Part shown: positions 51,117 through 59,832 of the stretch, piece after piece
Position numbering within the stretch: position 1 is the first letter of the stretch
How the letters are laid out: each line of letters begins with the position of its first letter
Source: Nitrospirota bacterium
GTDB lineage: Bacteria > Nitrospirota > Thermodesulfovibrionia > UBA6902
Reading direction: 5' to 3'
Length of the DNA stretch: 64,000 bases
Assembly: GCA_016207885.1 (NCBI GenBank)
Contig: JACQZE010000004.1
Coordinates: 51,652 to 115,651 of the forward strand
Program-made: the position numbers and the translations under genes
The notes under the pieces: generated by a model
Told to the model about the DNA's origin: nothing
What the model saw: the letters and a program-made list of their open reading frames with translations, nothing else
Databases searched by the model: none

Positions 51117-53567
51117 ATGGTAAATATCACGATAAACGGCAAAAAACTTTCAGTGCAGGAAGGCACGACCATACTTGAGGCCGCCCTTCAGAACAAGATA
51201 GATATCCCGCATCTCTGCTATGACAAGCGCCTTGTGCCTTATGGCGCGTGCAGGCTCTGTGTCGTTGAGGTTGAGGGACAGATGAAACTTCTTGCCGCGT
51301 GCTCAACCCCGGTAACACCCAATATGTCAGTCAAGACCGAGACCCCGAAGCTGCTTAAGGCAAGACGGACGGTGCTTGAACTTTTACTCATACACCATCC
51401 CCTTGACTGCCCGGTCTGCGACAAGGCAGGTGAATGCAAGCTTCAGGACCTGGCATTTAAATACGGGGCTGCTGACAGCCGTTTCAAGGCAAAGAAAAAA
51501 CATGACACGGCAGACACCGGAAGCCCTTTTGTCGAGAGAAACAGCAACAGGTGCGTGCTTTGCGGCAAATGCGTCAGGGTCTGCGGCGAACTTCAGGGAG
51601 TCGGCGCCATAAATATCATAGGCCGGGGATTTGAATCGAAGATCAGCCCCGCATTTGAGGAAAGGCTTGACTGTGAGTTCTGCGGCCAATGCATAGACGC
51701 ATGCCCGGTCGGAGCCCTCGGAAGAAGGTCTTACAGGCACAGCGCCAGGGCATGGTTCCTTGAGTCTCACGATAATATCTGCCCTTACTGCGGCGTCGGG
51801 TGCACGGTCACGTACGACCTGAAAGAGGGAAAGATAATGAGGGCGAGGGGGATCGAAGACAAAGGCATCAACAAAGGCAACCTCTGCAGCAGAGGAAGGT
51901 TTGGCTACGATTTTATATATTCTGAAAAGCGCCTCGCGGTTCCGCTGATAAAAGAAGGCAGCGGCTTTAAAAAGGCCTCATGGGATGAGGCGCTGAAGTT
52001 CATAGCTGAAAGGATCCAGGTGATAAAGCATGCCCACGGAGCTGATTCTATAGGCGCTATCGGCTCTCCCAGATGCACTGTGGAAGACAACTATATGCTG
52101 CAGAAGTTCATGAAGAGCGTTAACAGCAGCAATAATATCGACTCTTCCGCAAGGTTCGGCTACGCAAAGATACTCGATGCCGTAGATATGGCATTCGGTT
52201 TAAAGAGCCTTCCTGTTGATCATGACTCGCCTCTGGGCAAAGAGGTTATACTTGTTATTGAATCTGACATTACATCCACCCACCCTGTCTGGGGACTTAA
52301 CTTCCTGAAGGCGGAGCGGGAAGGGACAAATCTTATCGTTGCAGAGACACGGGAGACAAAGCTCACGCGCCACAGCAGCCGCTGGCTGAGGATAAAGCCC
52401 GGCACCGGCGTGGCGCTCCTGAACTGTATAATTAAAGTTGCGCTTGATGAAGGGCTTTATGATAAAGAGAGGGTATCAAAAGTTGAAGGCTTCTCTTTCC
52501 TTACAGAGACTGTAAATGATTATTCCCCGGCCGCAGTCTCAAGGATAACGGGGATAAGCGAAGATATACTCATCAAAACGGCAAGAGAATTCTTATCCGC
52601 TAAATCAAGGCTCATCAGCCTGACCCTTGGTGCATCAGAGAATACCAAAGGAATTGACACCGCGCTTGCCGCCGCAAACCTTATTATCCTGACCGGAGAA
52701 AAACCTTCCAGCCTTCAGATGCCTGCTGAATACTGCAATACCTTCGGTATGTGGGAGGCAGGCGTAAGGCCTGAAATACCGGGGAAGGACGCAACATCGA
52801 TGTTATATAAGGAAGGGGCTGTCAAGGCATTATTTATCATGGGGGAGAACCCTGTTGTAACCTTCCCTGATTCGTCAACCGTTGAAAAGACGCTGACCGG
52901 CCTGGACTTTCTGGTAGTTCAAGACATAACGCTTACTGATACAGCTAAACTTGCCGATGTCGTGCTGCCCTCATCCGGCTGGGCTGAAAAAGACGGTACT
53001 TTTATCAATGCCGGAGGGATAGCCCAGAATGTAAAAAGGATCGTCAAGCCGTTTGGAAAATCCGTGGCTGACTGGCAGATACTAAAGAACCTTTCAAAGG
53101 CGATGGGCGCTGAAATAGGCATAAAAGATATCACAGTGCTTCAGGAAGAGATCAAGAACAGGAAACCTGAGGCAGGCCGATTGAAGCTGACGTTCAACCC
53201 TGTTACATATACCCCGGTCGGAGAATATGACACTGAATTCCCTCTCAGGATGATAACAGGCAACCTTATGCAGCATTCAGGCGCTCTCTCGGCAATGTCC
53301 AAAAACCAGGGCAACGCGATAGCGTCGGCATTCATTCAGGTCTGCAGGGCTGACGCGGAAAGATACAATATCAGAGACAACGGCTTTGTGAACTTATCAT
53401 CAAAGAACGGCTCGGTGCTGGTGAAAGCCCAGATCTCAGAAGAAGTCCCTGAGGGCACGGTATTCGCGCCTGTCCACTTTCACCATGCGAGGATAAACAA
53501 CCTTACATCTCTTTCTCCGGACGGCTCCTCTCCTATCTGCGCGGTAAAGATAAAAGCGGTTAACTGA
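51117..53567 (+). CDS. nuoG: NuoG-like subunit with inactive formate-dehydrogenase domain
   Basis: An 816-residue iron-sulfur protein. [2Fe-2S] ferredoxin (CYDKRLVPYGACRLC), His-Cys 4Fe-4S (HHPLDCPVCDKAGEC), two further 4Fe-4S sites (CVLCGKCVRVC, CEFCGQCIDACP), then a molybdopterin-oxidoreductase domain with CPYCGVGC and NLCSRGR. The active-site position of formate dehydrogenases (CARxCHG, Cys or Sec) reads SSARFGYA here, so the metal ligand is Gly, and the usual CLKG Lys is Arg. Formate oxidation is therefore not expected; electron relay as in NuoG is. The C-terminal dinucleotide-binding domain (MITGNLMQHSGALS) is kept. 21 nt after nuoF. Confidence 0.93.
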   Translation: MVNITINGKKLSVQEGTTILEAALQNKIDIPHLCYDKRLVPYGACRLCVVEVEGQMKLLAACSTPVTPNMSVKTETPKLLKARRTVLELLLIHHPLDCPVCDKAGECKLQDLAFKYGAADSRFKAKKKHDTADTGSPFVERNSNRCVLCGKCVRVCGELQGVGAINIIGRGFESKISPAFEERLDCEFCGQCIDACPVGALGRRSYRHSARAWFLESHDNICPYCGVGCTVTYDLKEGKIMRARGIEDKGINKGNLCSRGRFGYDFIYSEKRLAVPLIKEGSGFKKASWDEALKFIAERIQVIKHAHGADSIGAIGSPRCTVEDNYMLQKFMKSVNSSNNIDSSARFGYAKILDAVDMAFGLKSLPVDHDSPLGKEVILVIESDITSTHPVWGLNFLKAEREGTNLIVAETRETKLTRHSSRWLRIKPGTGVALLNCIIKVALDEGLYDKERVSKVEGFSFLTETVNDYSPAAVSRITGISEDILIKTAREFLSAKSRLISLTLGASENTKGIDTALAAANLIILTGEKPSSLQMPAEYCNTFGMWEAGVRPEIPGKDATSMLYKEGAVKALFIMGENPVVTFPDSSTVEKTLTGLDFLVVQDITLTDTAKLADVVLPSSGWAEKDGTFINAGGIAQNVKRIVKPFGKSVADWQILKNLSKAMGAEIGIKDITVLQEEIKNRKPEAGRLKLTFNPVTYTPVGEYDTEFPLRMITGNLMQHSGALSAMSKNQGNAIASAFIQVCRADAERYNIRDNGFVNLSSKNGSVLVKAQISEEVPEGTVFAPVHFHHARINNLTSLSPDGSSPICAVKIKAVN

Positions 53568-53593
53568 ACCTGCGGCCCATTGCGTGAAAGATA

Positions 53594-54442
53594 TCACTTC
53601 TGTTTTTTCTTAAGATGAATTATCCGGTCGCGTTTCTGTTCTGAAAAGAATATATCTTTACCGTCTATCAGAATACCCTGGGGAGCATGCAGCCCTTCAA
53701 CGATCGTCTCAAGCCTGCCGTTATGATATTTGAGCAGCCGCCCGGGATCGGCATCCTCACTGATCCACAGTGCGCCGTCATTATCTATCGCAAGCTGGTC
53801 GGGTTCATTAAGCCCCTGCAGAAGTATCCCCTTTTCACCGCCCTTTAGAAAAAGCACCTTGCCTGTTTTTGTTTCAGCAACATAGATCACTCCCTCATTA
53901 TCAACTATGACCCCTTCAGGGTTATGCAGCTCCTCCAGCAGAACCGTTTTATCCCCTGAACTTGACAGCCTGATAAGCCTGCCGTCTTTTTTGTCTTCGG
54001 CAATGATCATCTCTTCATCGGAAATGACAGCTATGCCTTCAGGATTATCGAATTCGGCTATTGTCCTGTCTTTAAACGACTGAAGGTCATACTCAATGAC
54101 CCTGCCGCTGCGCGACTCTTCAAGGATATATAACTTAAACCCTCTTGCGCGAAGCCCGTCCGGCCGGTTCAGCCCTTTCATGACAGATACCGCCTTGCCG
54201 TTGTTGTCTATCATTACCAGCTCGCCGTCAGGAAACTCCAGCTCAAGTGTGGCAAATAACAAACCGTCGGAAGTCTTTGCAAGATTGTCCACATCCTTCA
54301 GTCCTGAAGCATAGACCTCCCAGCTGTATCCTTCAGCAACCTTCATTATTTCATCAGGCGCTTTATTGGAATTCAAAGAACATGACAGAGATGCTCCGCT
54401 TAAAAGCAATAACACCTGCATAAATAAAAATATTCTATTCAT
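53594..54442 (-). CDS. Exported NHL/SMP-30-like beta-propeller protein
   Basis: A 282-residue secreted protein, possibly a lipoprotein: hydrophobic signal with LLLSGASLSC (imperfect lipobox, Ser-Leu-Ser-Cys) then a six-unit propeller with repeats such as LNRPDGLRA, FDNPEGIAVI, LHNPEGVIVD, LNEPDQLAID and LHAPQGILID. Members are gluconolactonase-like or structural; catalytic residues cannot be assigned. Convergent with nuoG. Confidence 0.8.
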   Translation of the reverse strand: MNRIFLFMQVLLLLSGASLSCSLNSNKAPDEIMKVAEGYSWEVYASGLKDVDNLAKTSDGLLFATLELEFPDGELVMIDNNGKAVSVMKGLNRPDGLRARGFKLYILEESRSGRVIEYDLQSFKDRTIAEFDNPEGIAVISDEEMIIAEDKKDGRLIRLSSSGDKTVLLEELHNPEGVIVDNEGVIYVAETKTGKVLFLKGGEKGILLQGLNEPDQLAIDNDGALWISEDADPGRLLKYHNGRLETIVEGLHAPQGILIDGKDIFFSEQKRDRIIHLKKKQK

Positions 54443-54561
54443 AATGTTAAATATATTAACCGATTCAACATTTATAAATCAGTCTGCTGTAAATATCCCG
54501 TTGCTCGACAAAAGAGCCGGGATGCTTTAATCTCTATTTATAATGACAGGAGGCAATAACT

Positions 54562-56001
54562 ATGGAAGGACTTCGCAGGGTCGATGATACAAAGTTAGAG
54601 ATACCTCAGGGCTACAAAACAGGCATGAGGACAAAAGGCGTCATCTATGTGGACAGGGAGCTCGAAAAAACCCTTGATAAGGAATCAATCGAACAGGTCG
54701 CGAATGTGGCTTCCCTTCCCGGGATCGTCGGCGCGGCGCTTGCGATGCCTGACATACACCGGGGCTACGGCTTCACTATCGGAGGTGTCGCGGCATTCGA
54801 CCTGAATGAAGGGATAATATCCCCTGGCGGCGTCGGCTACGACATAAATTGAGGCGTCCGGCTCCTTCGGAGTAACCTGCACAAAGACGAGGTTATTCCA
54901 AAGGCAAGAGGCCTCGTGGAGGTCTTGTTCAGGGACATACCGACAGGCGTAGGTTCAAAAGGCAAGCTCAAACTTAACTCAAAAGAGCATAGGAAGGTTC
55001 TGCTTCAAGGCGCGCAGTGGGTGGTTGAGCAGGGTTTCGGAAGCGGCGAAGACCTTGAGCATACAGAGTCAGGCGGATGTATGGAAGGCGCAGACCCGGA
55101 TCTTGTAAGTGATAAGGCTTACGAGAGGGGAAGCTCGCAGTTAGGCACACTCGGCTCAGGCAATCACTTTGCAGAGATACAGTATGTTGATGAGATATTT
55201 GATGAGAGTGTCGCAAACAGCTTCGGCCTCTATAAAGATCAGATAACGGTCATGATACATACAGGCTCAAGAGGTTTCGGGCATCAGGTATGCACAGACT
55301 TTCTTAAGGTGATGCAGAAGGCCGCGCATAAATATAAGATAGACCTGCCTGACATAGAGCTTGCCTGCGCGCCGTACAGCAGCCCCGAGGCGAAAGAGTA
55401 TCTTGCAGCGATGAAGGCTGCGGCAAACTATGCATGGGCGAACAGGCAGTATATTACGCACTGGGTAAGAGAGTCTTTCATGGAGGTGCTGGGCATCGGG
55501 CCGAACAAAGCAGGTATGAGCCTCTTATATGATGTCGCGCATAATATCGCAAAGGTCGAAGAGCATATCATTGACGGCAGAAAGATGAAGGTTGTCGTTC
55601 ACCGCAAGGGCGCCACAAGGGCGTTTCCTCCGGGGCATTCTGAACTTCCTGACGCTTACAAAGAGACCGGCCAACCTGTTATAATTCCCGGTGACATGGG
55701 CAGGGCGTCATATGTCCTCATCGGAACTGAAACAGGCATGAGAGAATCATTCGGCTCCACATGTCACGGCGCAGGCAGAGTGCTATCGAGGCATCAGGCA
55801 TTAAAGCAGGCAAGAGGCAGGTCTATAAGACAAGAGATGGAAGATGCAGGCGTGACCGTAAGATACACAGGCAGAGGCACACTCGCGGAAGAGATGCCTG
55901 AGGCGTATAAAGATATTTCCAATGTCGTTGATGTCGTGCATAGAGCAGGGCTTTCAAGAAAAGTCGCAAAGCTCAGGCCGCTCGGCGTGATAAAAGGATA
56001 A
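54562..56001 (+). CDS. rtcB: RNA-splicing ligase RtcB with in-frame UGA (probable selenoprotein)
   Basis: A full-length RtcB of 479 residues when UGA at 54850-54852 is read through. RtcB joins 2',3'-cyclic phosphate or 3'-phosphate and 5'-OH RNA ends, using GTP and Mn2+, in RNA repair and tRNA splicing. The invariant motif GYDINC-GVRLL reads GYDIN-UGA-GVRLL. Other metal and nucleotide residues are intact: D94, H202 (GSGNHFAE), H233 ([11 protein letters not shown]), H327 (DVAHNIAK), and guanylylated H402 (CHGAGR). They correspond to C98, H203, H234, H329 and H404 of the Pyrococcus enzyme. No frameshift anywhere. AGGAGG precedes the ATG. Read conventionally it would be split at 54852 and restart at GTG 54916. 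Only 6 nt before mqnA. Confidence 0.88.
54850..54852 (+). other. In-frame UGA at the metal-binding Cys codon of rtcB
   Basis: Codon 97, the position of the RtcB Cys that ligates both Mn ions. Cys to Sec differs by one base (TGC/TGT to TGA). The downstream frame is fully conserved for 382 codons. Recoding as selenocysteine is the favoured reading; a nonsense mutation or a base error are alternatives. Confidence 0.8.
54869..54899 (+). promoter_or_regulatory. Candidate bacterial SECIS hairpin in rtcB
   Basis: Ten consecutive pairs: GGAGUAACCU (54869-54878) with AGGUUAUUCC (54890-54899), one of them G-U, enclosing the 11-nt loop GCACAAAGACG. The loop begins with G, and 26 nt separate the UGA from it. 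This fits the general bacterial SECIS form as I know it (stem of 4-16 bp, loop of 3-14 nt with a G at position 1 or 2, 16-37 nt after UGA). The bulged U of the E. coli fdhF element is not present. Confidence 0.7.
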
Positions 56002-56007
56002 GATATT

Positions 56008-56799
56008 TTGAATAGTAATAATCTCAGAATCGGCAAGATCCCTTTCACCAACCTCTTTCCTGTCTTCTATTATCTGGAGAACGAATGCAGACGGCCTGAG
56101 TTCACATTCACCGAAGGCGTGCCTTCACAGCTCAATAAGATGCTCCGTGACGGAAAGATAGATGTAAGCCCTTCATCATCAATAGAGTATCTGAGGCATA
56201 AAGACACTTACTCAATAATCCCCTGGACATCAATAAGCGCGACAGGTTCTGTCGGAAGCATATTCCTTTTTTCACATTATGCATTGGAATCCCTTGAAGG
56301 GAAGAAGATATCCGTCTCCTCACACTCTGAGACCTCGGTCGTACTTTTAAAGATAATCATGAAGAAATTTTTATCACTGAACTGCACTTACACGGTCACT
56401 GAAGGCGTTTCTGCTGAAGAGAATCTTGAGAATGCTGATGCGACACTGCTTATCGGTGATGAGGCGATGAGAGAGGCGCAGGAGTTCACAGGAAATATAT
56501 TCGATCTCGGAGGTTTATGGCACAAACATACAGGACTGCCGTTTGTATTCGCACTCTGGATAGCAAGGAAAGATTCGCTTATTGAGAAGAAAGAGCTTGT
56601 CAAAAAACTCTCCGAAGACCTTATCGCCGCAAAAAAGTATATTCCAAAGAACCTTTCCCTGCTTGCTGAAAAAGCGCCCATGAAAAAACTGCTGAGCGAA
56701 AAAGAACTGATAACCTACTGGAACGGGATATCATACGATTTTACAGACGAGCATCTTGAAGGGTTGATGCTCTTTGATAAGTACGCAAAGCAGTTATAA
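56008..56799 (+). CDS. mqnA: Chorismate dehydratase, futalosine pathway
   Basis: Makes 3-enolpyruvylbenzoate from chorismate, the first step of the futalosine route to menaquinone. 263 residues, with the periplasmic-binding-protein-like fold: LRIGKIPFTNLFPVFY, EGVPSQLNKMLRDGKIDVSP, SSSIEYLRH, and SVSSHSETSV, DATLLIGDEAM, FDLGGLWHKHTGLPFVFALW. Starts with TTG at 56008. It is translated right after rtcB. Menaquinone is the likely acceptor for the complex I of this window. Confidence 0.94.
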   Translation: MNSNNLRIGKIPFTNLFPVFYYLENECRRPEFTFTEGVPSQLNKMLRDGKIDVSPSSSIEYLRHKDTYSIIPWTSISATGSVGSIFLFSHYALESLEGKKISVSSHSETSVVLLKIIMKKFLSLNCTYTVTEGVSAEENLENADATLLIGDEAMREAQEFTGNIFDLGGLWHKHTGLPFVFALWIARKDSLIEKKELVKKLSEDLIAAKKYIPKNLSLLAEKAPMKKLLSEKELITYWNGISYDFTDEHLEGLMLFDKYAKQL

Positions 56800-56817
56800 C
56801 TCTTTCTGTCATTCCGG

Positions 56818-56928
56818 CTTGTCAGGAATCATTTCTTTTCTTCCCCACTTTGACAAAGGGGGGCAACGGGGGGATTTTATAATCATGCTCTTCTTTCCCG
56901 TCATTCCCGACTCCGATCGGGAATCCAG
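56818..56928. repeat. Mosaic of three dispersed repeat pieces
   Basis: A half element GTCATTCCGGCTTGTCAGGA (56818-), a CCCC/GGGG unit at 56842-56880 and GTCATTCCCGACTCCGATCG + GGAATCC at 56900-56928. This piece of the 56800-57039 gap contains no gene. Confidence 0.7.
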
Positions 56929-57039
56929 TCCTTAACTACATCACTAAATTTTATGATTGTATTTTTATTGTCACACTGATAAATTATCTTATTCTAGAAA
57001 ATACGGCTGGCTGTATTTATTGTTAGGCATGAAAAAGAA

Positions 57040-57912
57040 ATGACGGATATCACAAAAGAACACATTATAGAAAAAGTCAAGGAAATTGCCACTCGCCTCG
57101 GTGTTGAGGTTCTCAGGGTTCCAGATTTCGTGAGGGAATCAGGCATTCCAAAGTATCTCATTTACAGCATGTTTCCAGAGGGTGGATGGAGCACTGTTTT
57201 GGCAAAAGCGGGACTCAAGAGTGGTGGATCGGGATTTACATTAGAAGACGATGACCTTCTCAATGAATTCCATCGTGTTGTGACGGAGCTTGGCAAGATT
57301 CCTACGTGGCATCTCTTTCAAAGTCGAAGCAAGATTTCGGGCGATAATATTCGCAAACGTTTTGGGGGCACACAAGGAACTCTCAAAAGATATCGTTCTT
57401 GGTTAGAAGAAAACTGGCCTGACTCCCCCTTCCTTGAGCTGATGAGTACTATGTCAAGCAATGAACTCCCTGATCTTGCAGAAGAAACAACAAAGAAAAC
57501 AGGAATAGCCCAAGTGTGGAACAAAACCACGGGGCCAGAATTCGGTGCACCAATTAGTTTTCGGGGTTTGACACATGCCCCAATTAATGAACAAGGTGTT
57601 GTGTACCTATTCGGGATGGTGAGTTATGAACTTGGATTTATTGTAGAAGCGATCCACCCTGCATTTCCAGATTGTGAGGCAAAGCGATGCGTAGACTCCA
57701 AAAAGAAGCGGTGGCAACGGGTGCGAATTGAATTTGAGTATGTGAGCAGCAATTTCCGACAGCATGGGCATGATCCCCAGCAATGCGACCTTATTGTGTG
57801 CTGGGAACATAATTGGCAAGAGTGTCCACTTGAAGTCCTTGAGCTTCGTACTATTTTGAAGACTTTGAGAAATGATGAAAATACCCAACACAGCTCTGAA
57901 CCATACCGTTGA
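57040..57912 (+). CDS. Predicted nuclease with homing-endonuclease-associated repeats
   Basis: A 290-residue protein. The N-terminal half contains two helix-turn-helix repeats of the type associated with homing endonucleases (GGWSTVLAKAGLKSGG; LLNEFHRVVTELGKIPTWHLF then RFGGTQGTLKRYRSW). The C-terminal half resembles a restriction-endonuclease-like fold: FRGLTHAPINEQGVVYLFG, FPDCEAKR, VRIEFEYVSSNF, and CDLIVCWEHNW. Asp and Glu positions suit a PD-(D/E)xK site but I cannot be certain. Possible orphan nuclease. Composition is AT-rich relative to neighbours and it lies beside mosaic repeats. Confidence 0.65.
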   Translation: MTDITKEHIIEKVKEIATRLGVEVLRVPDFVRESGIPKYLIYSMFPEGGWSTVLAKAGLKSGGSGFTLEDDDLLNEFHRVVTELGKIPTWHLFQSRSKISGDNIRKRFGGTQGTLKRYRSWLEENWPDSPFLELMSTMSSNELPDLAEETTKKTGIAQVWNKTTGPEFGAPISFRGLTHAPINEQGVVYLFGMVSYELGFIVEAIHPAFPDCEAKRCVDSKKKRWQRVRIEFEYVSSNFRQHGHDPQQCDLIVCWEHNWQECPLEVLELRTILKTLRNDENTQHSSEPYR

Positions 57913-58272
57913 TTCGCAGCGGATCAACGTCCAGTTAGAGCAATCGTTAGCAATAAGATGGAACAGTCATGAAAATCACCCATTGAAAGCCACTCTCTCA
58001 AAAGCCAATATTAATCCATAGCGCAAAAGAGAGTTTTTTTTGTACTTCCATGTCTTCAGTAATATTTGATCGCCACACACAGAGTAGAAAGAGATTGATT
58101 ATATGGCATCGCAATATGCGATACCATCACATAAACATCTTGGCTGATCCCGTATAAAGAAAAACCAATTTAGTTTTTATTTTGTGCTTGTAACATTTAC
58201 AGCTAATTAATATAATTATTTACATTCAGAAAATCACACTCAGAAATATATTAACTATTAGAACTCAATGAT
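57913..58272. other. 360-nt AT-rich gap with possible terminator
   Basis: No gene seen. A weak terminator-like element lies at 57992-58041: ACTCTCT pairs with AGAGAGT (7 bp, large 29-nt loop) and is followed by an 8-T run. Confidence 0.35.
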
Positions 58273-58602
58273 ATGAAAACAATTCAATTAATACTTTATT
58301 TCTTTCTCGCCGTTATTTTCATTGTCTCATTGATTATGAGTGACATTAAGTCAGACTATATGTGGTTTGCACGTTGTGGCGCATTGATAACAGTTATACC
58401 GATACTAATATCTATAATGGATTTTTATTCGGATAGGGCTGCTATTTATTATGCTAAACATAACTATGCCGTGTTTGCACCAGCCAATGTGGAAGAGTTA
58501 GCTAACAAATATTGGCCAATCAAAGTTATCATTAACGCTATAATCACTATTATTGGCACCATCATTTGGGGTTTTGGTGATCTTCTGGGTAAATGGCTCT
58601 AA
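58273..58602 (+). CDS. Small two-to-three-helix membrane protein, unknown
   Basis: A 109-residue hydrophobic protein with membrane segments near residues 5-22, 34-51 and 80-103 and no recognised family. Its AT-rich codons match the nuclease gene before it rather than the housekeeping genes. ATG at 58273 without a strong Shine-Dalgarno. Real but unassigned is my best guess. Confidence 0.5.
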   Translation: MKTIQLILYFFLAVIFIVSLIMSDIKSDYMWFARCGALITVIPILISIMDFYSDRAAIYYAKHNYAVFAPANVEELANKYWPIKVIINAIITIIGTIIWGFGDLLGKWL

Positions 58603-58636
58603 CAGACCTTTCACCAAGACGCAGAAAGAAAACAAA

Positions 58637-58990
58637 ATGAATATCGCAATAACAAAAACCATAATCTTCCTTGTAATATCAAACGCATTCATGACGTTTG
58701 CCTGGTACGCGCATCTCAGGAATCTCAGCGACAGAACATGGATCATTGCCGCGCTTGCAAGCTGGGGCATCGCTTTTTTTGAATACATGTTCCAGGTCCC
58801 TGCCAACCGGATCGGCTACACAGTGATGTCCCTGCCGCAGTTGAAGATCATGCAGGAGGTCATCACCCTTGCTGTCTTCGTCCCTTTCTCACTGATCTAC
58901 ATGAGGCAGGCATTGTCATGGAATTATCTATGGGCATCTCTCTGCATGGCAGGCGCGATATTCTTCATCTTTAGAGGGCAGGGAAGTTAG
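58637..58990 (+). CDS. DUF486/DMT-like small membrane protein
   Basis: A 117-residue protein with four membrane helices and the DUF486 signatures MTFAWYAHLRN, WGIAFFEYMFQVPANRIGY and QLKIMQEVITLAVF. Related to half-size EamA/DMT transporters that work as dimers; substrate unknown. Start taken at ATG 58637; a longer frame to 58553 overlaps the previous gene and is less likely. Confidence 0.85.
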   Translation: MNIAITKTIIFLVISNAFMTFAWYAHLRNLSDRTWIIAALASWGIAFFEYMFQVPANRIGYTVMSLPQLKIMQEVITLAVFVPFSLIYMRQALSWNYLWASLCMAGAIFFIFRGQGS

Positions 58991-59019
58991 ACTTAGGCTG
59001 GTTGTTGCACTGCAATTAT

Positions 59020-59832
59020 CTAAAACGCATAAGTAAGATTCAGCATCCCGACCCAGATCTCTGTCGTGCTTCCGGGGAAAGAGACCAGTGCTGAACCGAA
59101 CTGCTTTGAGTCGCTCTCATCAAGTTCTATAAGTGAACCGCTGATCCCGGCATAGAAGCTCATCCTGTCGGTTATGCTCGTTGCCAGCCCGACTCCTCCG
59201 TCAATGCATGTTCCCTTTGTATCAAAATCAATCCCTGGGTAAGCGCTGTATTCAACTCTGCCTGAGGGATGAAGCGAATATGCTATCCTGCTGTCCAAAG
59301 CCCATTTGCCTATTCTTCTTCCGAAACCGGCTCCAAGGCTTGTGCGCCAGAGGTTCAGCTTCTCAGTGCCGCTTGCCTGCAACGGTGTGCCTGTAAAAAC
59401 AAAATCATCCCTCTTGAACCTGAGGATGTCCATTCCTTGAGCAGCAAACGCCCTGTAATAATAATCGCCAAAGTCATTCTTGTATCCTAACCTGGCCTCA
59501 TAGAACTGGCCGAAGAACCTTATGTCATTGCTCTGTGACTGCGCGCCCTTGTCCTCCCATCTCTCATCATTATAAAAACCTGTCCCCCAGTCGATGACAA
59601 AACCCGTGAATAAGTGCGGATTGCTTTTTAATGTGTACTCTCCTGATACGCCGTAAAATAGTACATTCTCATTCGATTCCGACATGCCCTCTTCCTTGTG
59701 GCTGAGAGCGCCGTAACCGGCGTGTGTGCCAACGCCGAAATTGCCGGCGTATGAAGATGTTGAGAAGATCAAGAAAAGTGAGAAAGACAAAAACAGTAAC
59801 AGATATTTATTTCTTGCCGATGACAGACTCAT
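59020..59832 (-). CDS. Outer-membrane beta-barrel protein
   Basis: A 270-residue exported protein: signal peptide about 1-29 (ending SSYAGN), then alternating hydrophobic/polar strands rich in aromatic residues and an aromatic C-terminus (TYAF), as needed for barrel insertion by BAM. Likely OmpA- or OmpW-type small barrel. Overlaps the end of ald by 26 nt on the same strand. Confidence 0.75.
   Translation of the reverse strand: MSLSSARNKYLLLFLSFSLFLIFSTSSYAGNFGVGTHAGYGALSHKEEGMSESNENVLFYGVSGEYTLKSNPHLFTGFVIDWGTGFYNDERWEDKGAQSQSNDIRFFGQFYEARLGYKNDFGDYYYRAFAAQGMDILRFKRDDFVFTGTPLQASGTEKLNLWRTSLGAGFGRRIGKWALDSRIAYSLHPSGRVEYSAYPGIDFDTKGTCIDGGVGLATSITDRMSFYAGISGSLIELDESDSKQFGSALVSFPGSTTEIWVGMLNLTYAF

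Noticed and set aside
51117-53567. Formate dehydrogenase or selenoprotein reading of NuoG
   Set aside because: The active-site position is Gly (SSARFGYA) and there is no in-frame UGA.
54853-54871. Shorter hairpins (UCCG/CGGA or CUCC/GGAG) as the SECIS
   Set aside because: Their loops lie only 9-14 nt from the UGA or lack a leading G; the 10-bp hairpin downstream fits better.
54916-56001. Separate truncated rtcB gene starting with GTG
   Set aside because: It is in frame with the upstream part, without a Shine-Dalgarno, and begins in the middle of the conserved domain. A single gene with a recoded UGA fits better.
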